Shown: one piece after another, positions 29,744-39,350 of the stretch
Numbering within the stretch: the first letter of the stretch is position 1
How the letters are laid out: the number at the start of each line of letters is the position of its first letter
Origin: Telluria beijingensis
Lineage (GTDB): Bacteria; Pseudomonadota; Gammaproteobacteria; Burkholderiales; Burkholderiaceae_D
Length of the DNA: 64,000 nucleotides
Direction of reading: 5' to 3'
NCBI RefSeq assembly: GCF_030770395.1
Contig: NZ_CP132480.1
Coordinates: 4,374,039 to 4,438,038 of the forward strand
Position numbers and translations under genes: made by a program
Notes under the pieces: model-generated
Seen by the model: only the letters and a program-made list of their open reading frames with translations
Databases searched by the model: none
Told to the model about the DNA's origin: nothing

Positions 29744-31573
29744 ATGTGCGGTATCGTCGGCGCAGTCGCCAAACGTAATATCACCCCAGTCCTGATCGAG
29801 GGCCTGAAACGGCTCGAATACCGTGGATATGACTCCTGCGGCGTCGCCGTCCACCTGGACGGCCGCCTGACCCGCTCGCGCTCCACCTCGCGCGTGGCCG
29901 ATCTCGAATCGCAAGTCAAGGAAGCCAGCCTCGACGGCTTCACCGGCATCGCCCACACCCGCTGGGCCACCCACGGCGCCCCGGCGTCGCACAATGCCCA
30001 CCCGCACTTCTCGCCCACCGAGGACAATGCGCGCATCGCACTTGTCCACAACGGCATCATCGAAAACCACGACGAACTGCGCGCCGAACTGACCGGCCTG
30101 GGCTACAAGTTCACGAGCCAGACCGACACCGAGGTCATCGCCCACCTGGTCGACCACATGTACACCGGCGACCTGTTCGAGACCGTGCAGCAGGCCGTCA
30201 AGCGTCTGCACGGCGCCTACGCGATCGCCGTGTTCTGCCGCGAAGAACCGCACCGCGTGATCGCCGCGCGCCAGGGCTCGCCGCTGATCGTCGGCGTCGG
30301 CAAGGACGAGAACTTCGTCGCCTCCGACGCGATGGCGCTGGCCGGCACCACCGACCAGATCATCTATCTCGAAGAAGGCGACGTGGTCGACCTGCAACTG
30401 GCGCGCTACTGGATCGTCGACGTCGACGGCCGCCCGGTCGAGCGCGAAGTGAAAACCGTGCACGCCCACACCGGCGCGGCCGAGCTCGGCCCATACCGCC
30501 ATTACATGCAGAAAGAGATCTTCGAGCAGCCGCGCGTGATCGGCGACACCCTCGAAGGCGTGACCGGCGTGATGCCGGAACTGTTCGGCGACGGCGCCTA
30601 TGCTGTGTTCAAGAAAATCGACCGCGTGCTGATCCTCGCTTGCGGCACCAGCTACTACGCCGGTCTCACCGCCAAGTATTGGATCGAGTCGGTGGCCAAG
30701 GTGCCGGTGAATGTCGAGATCGCCAGCGAATACCGCTACCGCGACAGCGTGCCGCATCCCGACACGTTGGTCGTGACCATCTCGCAAAGCGGCGAAACGG
30801 CCGACACCCTGGCCGCACTCAAGCATGCGCGCAGCCTGGGCATGGAACACACGCTGACCATCTGCAACGTCTCGACCAGCGCCATGGTGCGTGAATGCCA
30901 GCTGGCTTACATCACCCGCGCCGGCGTCGAAGTGGGCGTGGCGTCGACCAAGGCGTTCACCACCCAGCTGGCCGCGTTGTTCCTGTTGACGCTGACCCTG
31001 GCGCAAGTCAACGGCCGCCTGACCGATGCCGAGGAAACCGACCACCTCAAGATGATGCGCCACCTGCCGGTCGCGCTGTCGTCGGTGCTGGCGCTGGAGC
31101 CGCAGATCATTGCCTGGGCCGAGGAATTCGCGCGCAAGGAAAACGCCCTGTTCCTGGGCCGCGGCATCCACTATCCGATCGCGCTGGAAGGCGCGCTCAA
31201 GCTCAAGGAAATCTCGTATATCCACGCGGAGGCGTATCCGGCTGGTGAACTCAAGCATGGTCCGCTGGCGCTGGTGACTGAAGAGATGCCGGTGGTGACG
31301 ATTGCGCCGAACGATGCGCTGCTCGAGAAGCTGAAGTCGAATATGCAGGAAGTTCGGGCGCGTGGCGGTCAGTTGTATGTGTTTGCGGACGTCGATTCGC
31401 GTATTACTTCAGGCGATGGGGTGCATGTGATTCGCTTGCCGGAGCACTATGGGCTGTTGTCGCCGATTCTGCACGTGGCGGCGCTGCAGTTGCTGGCTTA
31501 TCACACGGCGCTGGCGCGTGGGACTGATGTGGATAAGCCGCGTAATCTGGCGAAGTCGGTGACGGTTGAGTAA
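29744..31573 (+). CDS. glmS: Glutamine-fructose-6-phosphate aminotransferase
   Basis: 609 aa, full length. Cys2 (MCGIVGAV) is the glutaminase nucleophile, with RWATHGAP following. Two SIS domains span about residues 285-590, with CGTSYYAG and SQSGETADT for fructose-6-phosphate binding. The C-terminus is [11 protein letters not shown]. It makes glucosamine-6-phosphate, feeding GlmU. The last 114 codons (from 31232) have about 30 T-ending codons, whereas a 57-codon sample near 30.2 kb has one. This suggests the 3' end was replaced by recombination. No glmS-ribozyme-like leader was recognised in the 155-bp upstream gap. Confidence 0.97.
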   Translation: MCGIVGAVAKRNITPVLIEGLKRLEYRGYDSCGVAVHLDGRLTRSRSTSRVADLESQVKEASLDGFTGIAHTRWATHGAPASHNAHPHFSPTEDNARIALVHNGIIENHDELRAELTGLGYKFTSQTDTEVIAHLVDHMYTGDLFETVQQAVKRLHGAYAIAVFCREEPHRVIAARQGSPLIVGVGKDENFVASDAMALAGTTDQIIYLEEGDVVDLQLARYWIVDVDGRPVEREVKTVHAHTGAAELGPYRHYMQKEIFEQPRVIGDTLEGVTGVMPELFGDGAYAVFKKIDRVLILACGTSYYAGLTAKYWIESVAKVPVNVEIASEYRYRDSVPHPDTLVVTISQSGETADTLAALKHARSLGMEHTLTICNVSTSAMVRECQLAYITRAGVEVGVASTKAFTTQLAALFLLTLTLAQVNGRLTDAEETDHLKMMRHLPVALSSVLALEPQIIAWAEEFARKENALFLGRGIHYPIALEGALKLKEISYIHAEAYPAGELKHGPLALVTEEMPVVTIAPNDALLEKLKSNMQEVRARGGQLYVFADVDSRITSGDGVHVIRLPEHYGLLSPILHVAALQLLAYHTALARGTDVDKPRNLAKSVTVE

Positions 31574-31600
31574 GGCGTCAAGCGCTGCCTCAAGTTCCAT
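31540..31600 (+). other. Candidate attTn7-type attachment site
   Basis: The glmS 3' end encodes the conserved NLAKSVTVE tail, whose DNA is the recognition site of Tn7-family target selectors (established for Tn7). Insertion would be expected about 25 bp after the stop, near 31598. No Tn7 end repeat is recognisable here, but foreign-looking, decayed genes begin 76 bp after glmS. Confidence 0.4.
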
Positions 31601-31649
31601 GGCGCGTCCGGCATTCCTGAGGCCTTACGCAATAGACCTGATCGAACAT

Positions 31650-32765
31650 TTATGAGTTCTCGCCGAACATCGACGCTGCGGGGCCACGAACTATTTCGGC
31701 CCCGTTGTCGCCGATTCTGCAGGTAAAGGTATGCCGGTCGGCACCCGCAACGGTTTTGGAATAGAACCGGTACATCTCGGATGGAGAGTCCACCTGGATG
31801 TCAAACGAGATCGACCGGATCTTGTGCTTCGATGCGAGCTGCGTCAGCCGGTTTTCGAGTTCGCCTTCTTCTTTGCTCTTGTTGAGCTCCTGAACTTCGG
31901 TGCTGAAGTATTTAATCAGGGCCTTTTCGAGGATGCGTCCTTCTTCATCGACCCGAACCTCATCGATCATCGAATTGGCAACAATGAAGTTGAAAGCGCT
32001 GCTCGGTGTCCCTGCAATTGCCAGAACCTTGAAGAGATTGTAGAAGATAAAGAAGTCGTGCTCTGTACTGGAAACCTTGTACAGCATGTCTGTGAGACCA
32101 CGGTGTTCGCGGTTGAGCGGACGATCATCGGGATTCTTGGTATAGCCGACATAATCGATTTCGGTGTCGATCCCAAATTCGATGCCGACCATGTCGAAAT
32201 AATCGTGAACTGAATACGAGATCTTGTGACCCGGAGGATGGTGAAACGTGATGAAGCGGTCAGACACCTCGACTGGCGGCGTAATTCTTTTATCGCTTGC
32301 GTGATCACGCATCGTCGTCGTCGTTTTCAACAGCTTGCGTGACGCTCCCACTTCGACATAGAGGATCAGGTTCCTGCCGATCAAGGAATACCGGGGTTTT
32401 TTGGACGTGCAGAACCTGAGCTTGGTTCTAGAGGCAAGAAAATAGATGAACCGTTTATCCAGCTGGGTCTCGACTGTCTTCTTCAAACGCTTCAGGAAGT
32501 TTGCAATCTGCTGCTTCGTGTCGAAGCCTTCAGGCGGATGAACCAGCAGGTCGTACCAGAAATAGGTGGATTGGTCGATTTCGATATGCTAGCGCTTCTC
32601 CGCATCGGTATAGGCTGGCTGATTCCGCATGAAGTCAAAGATCCCCCGGGCCACTGCATCCTCCACTAGATATTTTGTAGATTTGCAACATTCCTTATCA
32701 TAGCGGATGTTTGGAGGTCTTATCTCTATGTAGATCAGCCTGCCAAGGCTACCCGACAGCCTCAC
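31650..32765 (-). pseudogene. Unrecognised gene interrupted by an in-frame amber codon
   Basis: One frame stays open from a GTG at 32765 to the stop at 31650 (about 371 codons), except for a TAG at 32589-32591. The part after the TAG is 278 aa from a TTG at 32486, but the frame is protein-like on both sides: VEDAVARGIFDFMRNQPAY before, STYFWYDLLVHPPEGFD after. A segment DYVGYTKNPDDR followed by NREHRG is loosely like a GIY-YIG nuclease, but the family is not recognised. Base and codon use are more AT-rich than the neighbours, suggesting transfer. It lies just downstream of glmS. It is either a recent pseudogene or a two-part gene; the TAG could also be a sequencing error. Confidence 0.6.
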
Positions 32766-32947
32766 TGGTAAAGTCGCGCCCGCGCCTGTGAATTCCGGCC
32801 GAATTCTCTGCCATCAAGGCATGGTCAAGTCCAGACTAAGCCTGCTGACAAGAGCCCACGCAATCAGCCCCCAGCGCCAGCAGCGACAGCGTGAAGACCT
32901 GAGCATGACCACCCCGCCACCTGGGCGGCGGTAGCGACTCCGACCGC

Positions 32948-33894
32948 AAGGCTGGCGCCAATTGGCTCGCACCGATATTCGGCCCCCTGGATGCGCGACA
33001 GCTTGTCGTCTGCCCAGATGCGCAAGCCGCGATCGCCGCTCTGATCCTTGCACTGACCGATCCCGGCGACGTCATCCTGGCAGAGCCAACGACTTATCCC
33101 GGCCTGCGCGCCGCAGCGACCCAGTTCGGCCGCCGCATCGTTGCGGTGGGAGCAGACAAGCACGGCATGCTGCCCGCAATGCTCGAGCAAGCCTGCCGCC
33201 AGCACAAGCCCAAGCTGGTCTACCTCAATCCAACCTTGCACCGCCATCACCATCCCGGAACGCCGGCGTAGGAGCTCGCCAGCATCGCGCAGCGCTGCAA
33301 TGTCCGCATCGTCGAGGACGATCCCTACTGGCTCCTTGCCGAGGCCCCGCCGCCGCCGATTGCCACGTTCGCCCCGCAACACGTGGCCTACATCTCGACC
33401 CTGTCGAAATGCCTGACACCAGGCTTGCGCGTCGCCTTCGTCCTCCTGCGCGACCCGCACGAACGCGAACGTTTCCTGGTCGCGCTCAGATCGTTTCGCT
33501 GATGGCCGCACCCCTGACGGCCGCCCTGGCTACCCAGTGGATCCTCGACGGTTCGGCCGGCCGATTGATGGAAGGCGTACGCACCGAGGCGCGCCTGCAC
33601 CACCGGATGGCGCGGGATATCCTGGTGGGCCGCTACGGCGGCTCCGGTGACGGCCTGCACGTATGGCTCGAGCTGCCGGCCTACTGGAACTCCACGCAGC
33701 TTGCGCGCGCCGCCGACAGCGAAGGCATCGCAGTCACGCCGGCGGAGGCATTCGCCACAGGCGACGATTCCGTGAACGCAATCCGCATCTCCCTGGGCAG
33801 CATCAAGGACCGCGGCCGCTTGCAGGCCGGTCTTCAACGACTATCCCACCTGCTTGCGCGGCGGCCCGAGCCGTCCAGCATCGCCGTGGTTTAA
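32948..33894 (+). pseudogene. Remnant of a MocR/PdxR-type aminotransferase-domain regulator
   Basis: Fold-type I aminotransferase sequence is readable but split over frames. The first block is NWLAPIFGPLDARQLVVCPD, on through AEPTTYPGLRAAATQFGRR to KPKLVYLNPT. A frameshift near 33240-33270 precedes IPERRR. Next come VRIVEDDPYWLL and YISTLSKCLTPGLRVAFVL, whose SLSK-type Lys binds PLP. A second shift near 33490-33500 precedes MAAPLTAALATQWILDGSAG, read to the stop at 33894. The N-terminal GntR helix-turn-helix is absent. This is the C-terminal domain of a MocR-family regulator in decay, with an internal TAG in the first frame. 32766-32947 holds nothing clear. Confidence 0.75.
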
Positions 33895-34077
33895 ACGATC
33901 GCGGATGCTCACCTCTAATGAGCAAATCATGCTGCCAATAGCAAAATCGATCAGTGACCGTACTGATCCGTATAGGTAACCTCTCCCCATCCAACGCACC
34001 CCGCTGCCAGGCCAGGTTCGCCGACCGCAATTGCCGCAGCGTAGCGTTCTTTCAAATCCATCGAATGGGGAGTGGCA

Positions 34078-35886
34078 GTGAAGTTCATACTAGTGATCGG
34101 ATTCATGCTGATGAATGGCCTGGCCAATGCACACGCACAAGCCAGTCAAGACACCCCAGGCGCCGACCTGATCGTCCATAACGCCAAGATCTACACCGGC
34201 AACGCCGCCCAACCCGCCGCATCCGCCCTGGCCGTCAAGAACGGCCGCATCTACTCGGTCGGCACCGACGCCGAAATGCTGGCCCTGAAAACCGCCAGCA
34301 CGAAAATCATCGACTCGCGCGGCCGCCGCCTGATCCCAGGCATCATCGACGCCCACACCCACATCCTCAACGAAGGCGGCTACAACTACACCTTGCGCTG
34401 GGACGGCGTGCCGACCTTGCGCCAGGCGCTGGCGATGCTGGGCGAACAAGCCAGGCGCACCCCGGAAGGCCACTGGGTCAAAGTGGTCGGCGGCTGGTCG
34501 CCCTACCAGTTCAAGGAAAACCGCTTCCCCACCATGGACGAACTGCGCAAGGCCGTTCCCAATCGCCCGTTCATCGTGCAGTACGCCTACAACCGCGCCT
34601 TCCTGAACCAGCAGGCGATGGATGCGCTGGGCGTGGGCACCGACAAGTTCCCGGTCTTGCCAGGCACCGAATTCGAAAAGGATGCGCAGGGCAAGAATAC
34701 CGGTGTGATCATTGGTAACACGTTCCAGTACATCGCCATCGAGACCATGGTGCCGCAGCTGACGTTCGATGAAGAAGTAAGCTCGCTGGTCCAGACGGTC
34801 CACAGTCTCAACCGCGTCGGGGTCACGTCCATCGTCGATGCGGGCACGGGCTTCCGCGGCTATCCCAAGGCCCAGCGCACCGTGGACGCCCTCGCCCGCG
34901 ACAACCGCCTCAACATCCGCATGCCCTTCATGGACATCCAGTTCGGCGAAGGCGCCGACTTCAATGTGGTCGATGCGCAGATCACCGCGATCACGAAGAC
35001 GGCGCCGATCGGTCCCGGTCACAACCTGCACCCGCACCTGGCCCATGGCCATTCCTACCAGGGCGCCGGCGAACTGCTGTCGGTAGAGGTGCATGACCAC
35101 GAAAACTTCGACCGTCCGGCGATCATCATCGAGCCGGCCAAGATGCACCAACTGGTGGAACGCGATATCTCCAAGCTGATCCAGCGGCGCATTCCGTTCC
35201 GCGAGCACATCAGCTACGACGAGAACATCACGCCCTTCCTCGATGCGCTTGAGAAGCAGAACGCGAAGACACCGATCGACGGCCTGCGCTGGAGCCTCGA
35301 GCACGCCGAGACCATCAGCCCCGCCAATATCGCCCGGGTGAAGGCGCTGGGCGGCGGCATCGCGCTGGACGCCAAGATGGCGATGCATGGCGATGGCTTC
35401 ATCAAGACCCACGGCCGCGACAAGGCCTTGCTGACGCCGCGCCTGCGCGAGCTGGTCGACAGCGGCATCCCGCTGGCGATGACCACCGACGCCTTCCGCG
35501 CATCCTCGTTCAATCCGTGGATCGGCATCAGCTGGATGGTGTCCGGTAAGTCGGTCTCCGGCGCCGAAGTGCTGGCCAAGGACAACCGCCTGTCGCGCGC
35601 CGAAGCGCTGGGGCTGTTCACGCGCAAGGCGGCGTGGTTCATGAACACCGAAACCGAGATGGGCATGATCGCCCCCGGCCAGCTCGCCGACTTCGTGCTG
35701 CTGGACCGTGATTACTTTGCGGTGCCGGAATCGCAGATCGGCGCCATCTCGTCGGTCCTGACCGTCATGGATGGCCGCGTGGTGTACGGCGCCCAGGAGC
35801 ACCAGGCGCTGTCGCCAACCTTGCCCGAGATCCTGCCCGCCTGGTCGCCGATCAAGCACTTCGGCGGCTACTATCAGGCCAGGTAG
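34078..35886 (+). CDS. Exported amidohydrolase, YtcJ-like (amidohydrolase family 3)
   Basis: 602 aa from GTG 34078, which has GGGGAG 6 bp upstream; a GTG at 34072 would overlap that site. Signal peptide (about residues 1-22, cut after AHA). The mature part opens with ADLIVHNAKIYTGN. Metal-site motif DAHTHI near residue 98, a second His pair in EHAETI near residue 410, and the C-terminal PGQLADFVLLDRDYF that closes the small beta-sandwich domain. It probably hydrolyses an N-acylated or cyclic amide in the periplasm; substrate unknown. It is 7 bp upstream of a porin gene, suggesting joint uptake and hydrolysis. Confidence 0.87.
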   Translation: MKFILVIGFMLMNGLANAHAQASQDTPGADLIVHNAKIYTGNAAQPAASALAVKNGRIYSVGTDAEMLALKTASTKIIDSRGRRLIPGIIDAHTHILNEGGYNYTLRWDGVPTLRQALAMLGEQARRTPEGHWVKVVGGWSPYQFKENRFPTMDELRKAVPNRPFIVQYAYNRAFLNQQAMDALGVGTDKFPVLPGTEFEKDAQGKNTGVIIGNTFQYIAIETMVPQLTFDEEVSSLVQTVHSLNRVGVTSIVDAGTGFRGYPKAQRTVDALARDNRLNIRMPFMDIQFGEGADFNVVDAQITAITKTAPIGPGHNLHPHLAHGHSYQGAGELLSVEVHDHENFDRPAIIIEPAKMHQLVERDISKLIQRRIPFREHISYDENITPFLDALEKQNAKTPIDGLRWSLEHAETISPANIARVKALGGGIALDAKMAMHGDGFIKTHGRDKALLTPRLRELVDSGIPLAMTTDAFRASSFNPWIGISWMVSGKSVSGAEVLAKDNRLSRAEALGLFTRKAAWFMNTETEMGMIAPGQLADFVLLDRDYFAVPESQIGAISSVLTVMDGRVVYGAQEHQALSPTLPEILPAWSPIKHFGGYYQAR

Positions 35887-35893
35887 GGTAGGT

Positions 35894-37252
35894 GTGCGCG
35901 CAGCGTGGCTCGGCCTTCCCCTGCTATTGATGGCCGACGCCGCGCTGGCGCAGTTCAAGCCATTGCGCTTCGACGACGATTTCAGGGCCCAGCGCCAGGC
36001 GTGCATTGCGAACGACAGCGCCAGCGCGTGCTGGAAAGACCGCCCGCTCGCGGATGCTGTACGCCTGAGCATCGGCGGCGACCTGCGCCTGCGCTACGAG
36101 CACACCGGCAATCCGCGCTACGGGCTGGAACGCGAGGACCGATGGGGCGTGCTGATGCAGCGCGCTTCCATCTTCGCCGACCTGCGCCTGGGCGAACAGT
36201 GGCGCGGCTTCGCCCAGCTGTCCCGTTCCACCACCAACGGTCGCATCGCCGGCCCCTCGCCGGTGGACGAGAACCGGCTCGACCCCGGTAACCTGTTCGT
36301 CGAATGGCAATCAGACAGGGATGGCGCCGCCCGCGTCGGTATGCGGGTCGGCATCCAGGAACTGCAGTTCGGATCGGGACGCATGGTCGATGCCCGCGAA
36401 GGCCCCAACGTGCGGCGCAGCTTCGAGGCCGTGCGCGCCTATGCGACGGGCGGCGCCTGGCGCGTCGATGCCTTCGCCGCCGCGCCGCGCCAGAACCTGC
36501 CGGGTACCTTCGATGACGTCCAGTCGCCGACCCAGGCACTGCGCGGCGTCTACGCGACCCGCAGCGGCGGCCTCACCTCCTGGGACCTCTACGCGCTGCA
36601 CTACGAAGACACCGTCGCCCGTTATGTGCAAGGCCAGGCGCACGAGCGGCGCTGGGCGCTCGGCACCCGCCTGTTCGGCAGCCGCGATGCCTGGGACTGG
36701 AACTGGGAATTCGCCGTGCAGGGCGGGCACTTCGGCCACGCCGACATCCGCGCCTGGTCGCTCGCCACCGATACGGGTTACACCTTCGCCGACGTCGCCG
36801 GCCGGCCGCGGGCGGGGCTGCTGCTCGCCGTCGCCAGCGGCGACAAGGATCCTGGCGACGACCGCCTCGGCACCCTCAATCCCTTTTACCCGCGCGGTAA
36901 TTATTTTGGCGACGAGGCGACGCTCGGGCCACGCAACTTCTTCAATATCCACCCGGCGCTGACGATGCAGCTGGCGCCCGGCGTCCAGCTCAACGCCAGC
37001 CTCGATTTCTTCTGGCGCCACAGCACCCGCGATGGCGTGTATGCTCCCAACGGCATGCTGCTGCGTCCCGCCGGCGACAGCCGTGCGCGCTATGTGGCGA
37101 CCATCGCCTCGCTCGGCGCCACCTGGACCCTGGCCCCCGGCTGGACGTCGACCGCGGTGGTCGCCTACGGAAAACCTGGCGCCTTTCTGCGCGAGACCGG
37201 CGCCGACGATGCGCTGAGCTTCGTCAGCGTCGGCGCGCAGTACCGGTTCTGA
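35894..37252 (+). CDS. Alginate-export-type outer-membrane porin
   Basis: 452 aa from GTG 35894, 7 bp after the amidohydrolase stop. The signal peptide ends at ALAQ. The mature protein has alternating beta-strand pattern, the ISIGGDLRLRYEHTGNP-like opening (here VRLSIGGDLRLRYEH) and a C-terminal strand ending in Phe (VSVGAQYRF), as in outer-membrane barrels of the alginate_exp family. It probably forms a channel for an anionic or sugar-like compound. Co-transcribed with the amidohydrolase; AraC genes follow. Confidence 0.82.
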   Translation: MRAAWLGLPLLLMADAALAQFKPLRFDDDFRAQRQACIANDSASACWKDRPLADAVRLSIGGDLRLRYEHTGNPRYGLEREDRWGVLMQRASIFADLRLGEQWRGFAQLSRSTTNGRIAGPSPVDENRLDPGNLFVEWQSDRDGAARVGMRVGIQELQFGSGRMVDAREGPNVRRSFEAVRAYATGGAWRVDAFAAAPRQNLPGTFDDVQSPTQALRGVYATRSGGLTSWDLYALHYEDTVARYVQGQAHERRWALGTRLFGSRDAWDWNWEFAVQGGHFGHADIRAWSLATDTGYTFADVAGRPRAGLLLAVASGDKDPGDDRLGTLNPFYPRGNYFGDEATLGPRNFFNIHPALTMQLAPGVQLNASLDFFWRHSTRDGVYAPNGMLLRPAGDSRARYVATIASLGATWTLAPGWTSTAVVAYGKPGAFLRETGADDALSFVSVGAQYRF

Positions 37253-37266
37253 TCAACAGTGATTGC

Positions 37267-38148
37267 ATGACCATGTCGAACGCACCTGACCTTCCCGAGA
37301 ACGTGGCAATGGTGAAAACCTCCAATCGCAGCTGGAACGGCGTGCAGGTCGAGCGCCACGAGTACACCTGCACCGGCAGGGTCCTGTTCCCGGTGGAGCG
37401 CGATGAAGCACTCACCTGGCTGGGCGCCCAGCTCGAAGAGGTCGGCAGCGACCACATCCAGGCCAGGCTGGCGCCCGACACCCCCAACCCGCACGACTAC
37501 ACGCCGCGGCCCCTGTACATCGCGCCGGCCGACATGGCGCTGTGGGCGCATTCCGCCGATGCCCGCTACCTCAGGTGCGCCACGTTCAGCTTCGACGCCA
37601 GGCTGCTCCAGGAACGGCTGGGGCTATCCGATGCCCTTGGCACGATCGACATCCCCCGCTTCGGCTTCGCCGACGACCGCGTGTGGACCCTGATCGGCTT
37701 GCTGACCGATGCGATCGACAACCCCGATCCCACCGCCCAGCTGTATGGCGACTCGCTCACCGCGGCGATCGCGGCCAGGCTGTTCGAGCGCCCCCGGCAG
37801 CCTAAGGGCAGCGAGGGCAAGCTGTCCCCGATCCAGCTCAGGGATGCGATGGGTTATCTCGAGGCCAGGATGCCGGCGCGGGTCGAGCTTGCGGCGCTGG
37901 CGGAACTGGCCGGCTTGTCGCAGTCGCATTACAGCCGCGCCTTCAAGGCATCGACCGGCATGGCGCCCTACCAGTGGCAGCTGCAGTCGCGTGTCGAACG
38001 CGCCAAGGACTTGCTGCTCAACACCAATGGCCGTCTGCAGGATGTGGCGGAAGCGACCGGCTTTGCCGACGCCGTGCACTTCGGCCGCACCTTCCGCAAG
38101 ATCACCGGCGCCACGCCGGCCGCGTGGCGGGTCGACCGGCTCGGCTAG
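37267..38148 (+). CDS. AraC-family transcriptional regulator (first paralogue)
   Basis: 293 aa. N-terminal domain without close similarity to known sensors (WNGVQVERHEYTCTGRV, YTPRPLYIAPADMALW). C-terminal AraC domain with two helix-turn-helix units at about residues 195-290: VELAALAELAGLSQSHYSRAFKASTG and LQDVAEATGFADAVHFGRTFRK. It starts 15 bp after the porin gene, on the same strand, and could control that operon. The gene at 38276 is a close paralogue, indicating tandem duplication. Confidence 0.9.
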   Translation: MTMSNAPDLPENVAMVKTSNRSWNGVQVERHEYTCTGRVLFPVERDEALTWLGAQLEEVGSDHIQARLAPDTPNPHDYTPRPLYIAPADMALWAHSADARYLRCATFSFDARLLQERLGLSDALGTIDIPRFGFADDRVWTLIGLLTDAIDNPDPTAQLYGDSLTAAIAARLFERPRQPKGSEGKLSPIQLRDAMGYLEARMPARVELAALAELAGLSQSHYSRAFKASTGMAPYQWQLQSRVERAKDLLLNTNGRLQDVAEATGFADAVHFGRTFRKITGATPAAWRVDRLG

Positions 38149-38158
38149 GGTCCGGGTT

Positions 38159-38191
38159 GCGCATCCGGCGACACAGCATTACCGGATGCGC
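38159..38191 (+). terminator. Hairpin after the first AraC gene
   Basis: GCGCATCCGG pairs with CCGGATGCGC (10-bp stem, 13-nt loop), 10 bp after the stop codon. It is not followed by a T-run, so it may be a weak terminator or a repeat element. Confidence 0.4.
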
Positions 38192-38275
38192 AGCTAGATC
38201 GCGCTCGAGCGGGTAAGGATAATGGGCCGGATGCCGGCGTGGTCCTGGCGGCTTGACCACGAGGAGGAGTGACCG

Positions 38276-39151
38276 ATGTCGAACACGCTCGAACTTCCCG
38301 ACAACGTGGCGATGCTGACGACGTCCAGCCGTTGCTGGAACGGCGTGAACGTCGACCTGATCGAGTACACCTGCACCGGCCGGGTCCAGTTCCAGCTGAA
38401 GCGCCATGAGGGGACGACCCGGCTCGGCACCAAGCTCGAAGAGGTTGGCCGGGGCCATGCCGAACCCAGGTCGGCGCCCGACGTGCCGAATCCCCATCCC
38501 TACACGCCGCGGCCCATGTATGTCGCGCCGGCGGAGATGGAGCTGTGGGGCTATGCGGCGGATGCCCGCTACCTGAAGTGCGCGGCGATCAGCTTCGACG
38601 CCAGGCTGCTGCGCGAGCGCCTGGGCCTGTCCGGATCGCTGGAACCGGTCGACGTTCCCCGCCTGCGCTTCTCGGATGACCGCGTGTGGACATTGATTAA
38701 TCTGCTGACCGACGCGATCGACGACGCCGATCCCGCGTCCCAGTTGTACGGCGATTCGCTGATCGCGGCGATTGCGGCCAGGCTGTTCGAGCGACCCAGG
38801 CAGGCCAAGGGCGGCCTGCGCGGGCTCTCGACGATCCAGCTCAGGGACGCGATCGCTTACCTCGAGGCGAACATGCCGGCGCGGGTGGAGCTCGCGGCAC
38901 TGGCGGAACTGGCCGGCCTGTCGCAGTCGCACTACTGCCGCGCCTTCAAGGCCTCGACCGGGCTGGCGCCCTACCAGTGGCAGTTGCAGGCGCGCATCGA
39001 GCGCGCCAAGGGCCTGCTGTTGAATACCAACCGCTGCCTGGAGGAGGTCGCCGAAGCGACCGGCTTCGCCGACGCGGTGCACTTCGGCCGTACCTTCCGC
39101 AGGATGACCGGCGCGACCCCGGCCGCATGGCGGATGGACAGGCTGTCCTGA
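38276..39151 (+). CDS. AraC-family transcriptional regulator (second paralogue)
   Basis: 291 aa, aligning end to end with the protein at 37267; most differences are in the N-terminal half. The helix-turn-helix region (VELAALAELAGLSQSHYCRAFKASTG, LEEVAEATGFADAVHFGRTFR) is almost unchanged, so both proteins may bind similar sites. ATG 38276 has an AGGAG ribosome site. It is 127 bp after the first paralogue. Confidence 0.9.
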   Translation: MSNTLELPDNVAMLTTSSRCWNGVNVDLIEYTCTGRVQFQLKRHEGTTRLGTKLEEVGRGHAEPRSAPDVPNPHPYTPRPMYVAPAEMELWGYAADARYLKCAAISFDARLLRERLGLSGSLEPVDVPRLRFSDDRVWTLINLLTDAIDDADPASQLYGDSLIAAIAARLFERPRQAKGGLRGLSTIQLRDAIAYLEANMPARVELAALAELAGLSQSHYCRAFKASTGLAPYQWQLQARIERAKGLLLNTNRCLEEVAEATGFADAVHFGRTFRRMTGATPAAWRMDRLS

Positions 39152-39350
39152 AACTATGCCTATTTACCGACAAAGTAAATGGCCCAACGTCCTGAGATTT
39201 ATACGGATCATCTACAGTTCCGTGGCAAAATTTCTTTGAGGAACTAATTGTCGTATAGTGGTATCCATTGCCGTCACGCTCTCCAACCCGCGGCAATCGG
39301 CTGTTCCACACCGTGGTCAGTTCTGCATTCCTTCGGCTACGAGTTACTTC

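Noticed and set aside
31574..31650. Tn7 end repeats downstream of glmS
   Set aside because: Looked for the terminal TGTGGG-type repeats; none recognisable.
32864..33837. Minus-strand frames of 149-215 codons over the MocR remnant
   Set aside because: Antisense to readable aminotransferase sequence; kept the remnant instead.
34090..36072. 660-codon minus-strand frame over the amidohydrolase
   Set aside because: Antisense shadow; sense frame has a signal peptide and metal motifs.
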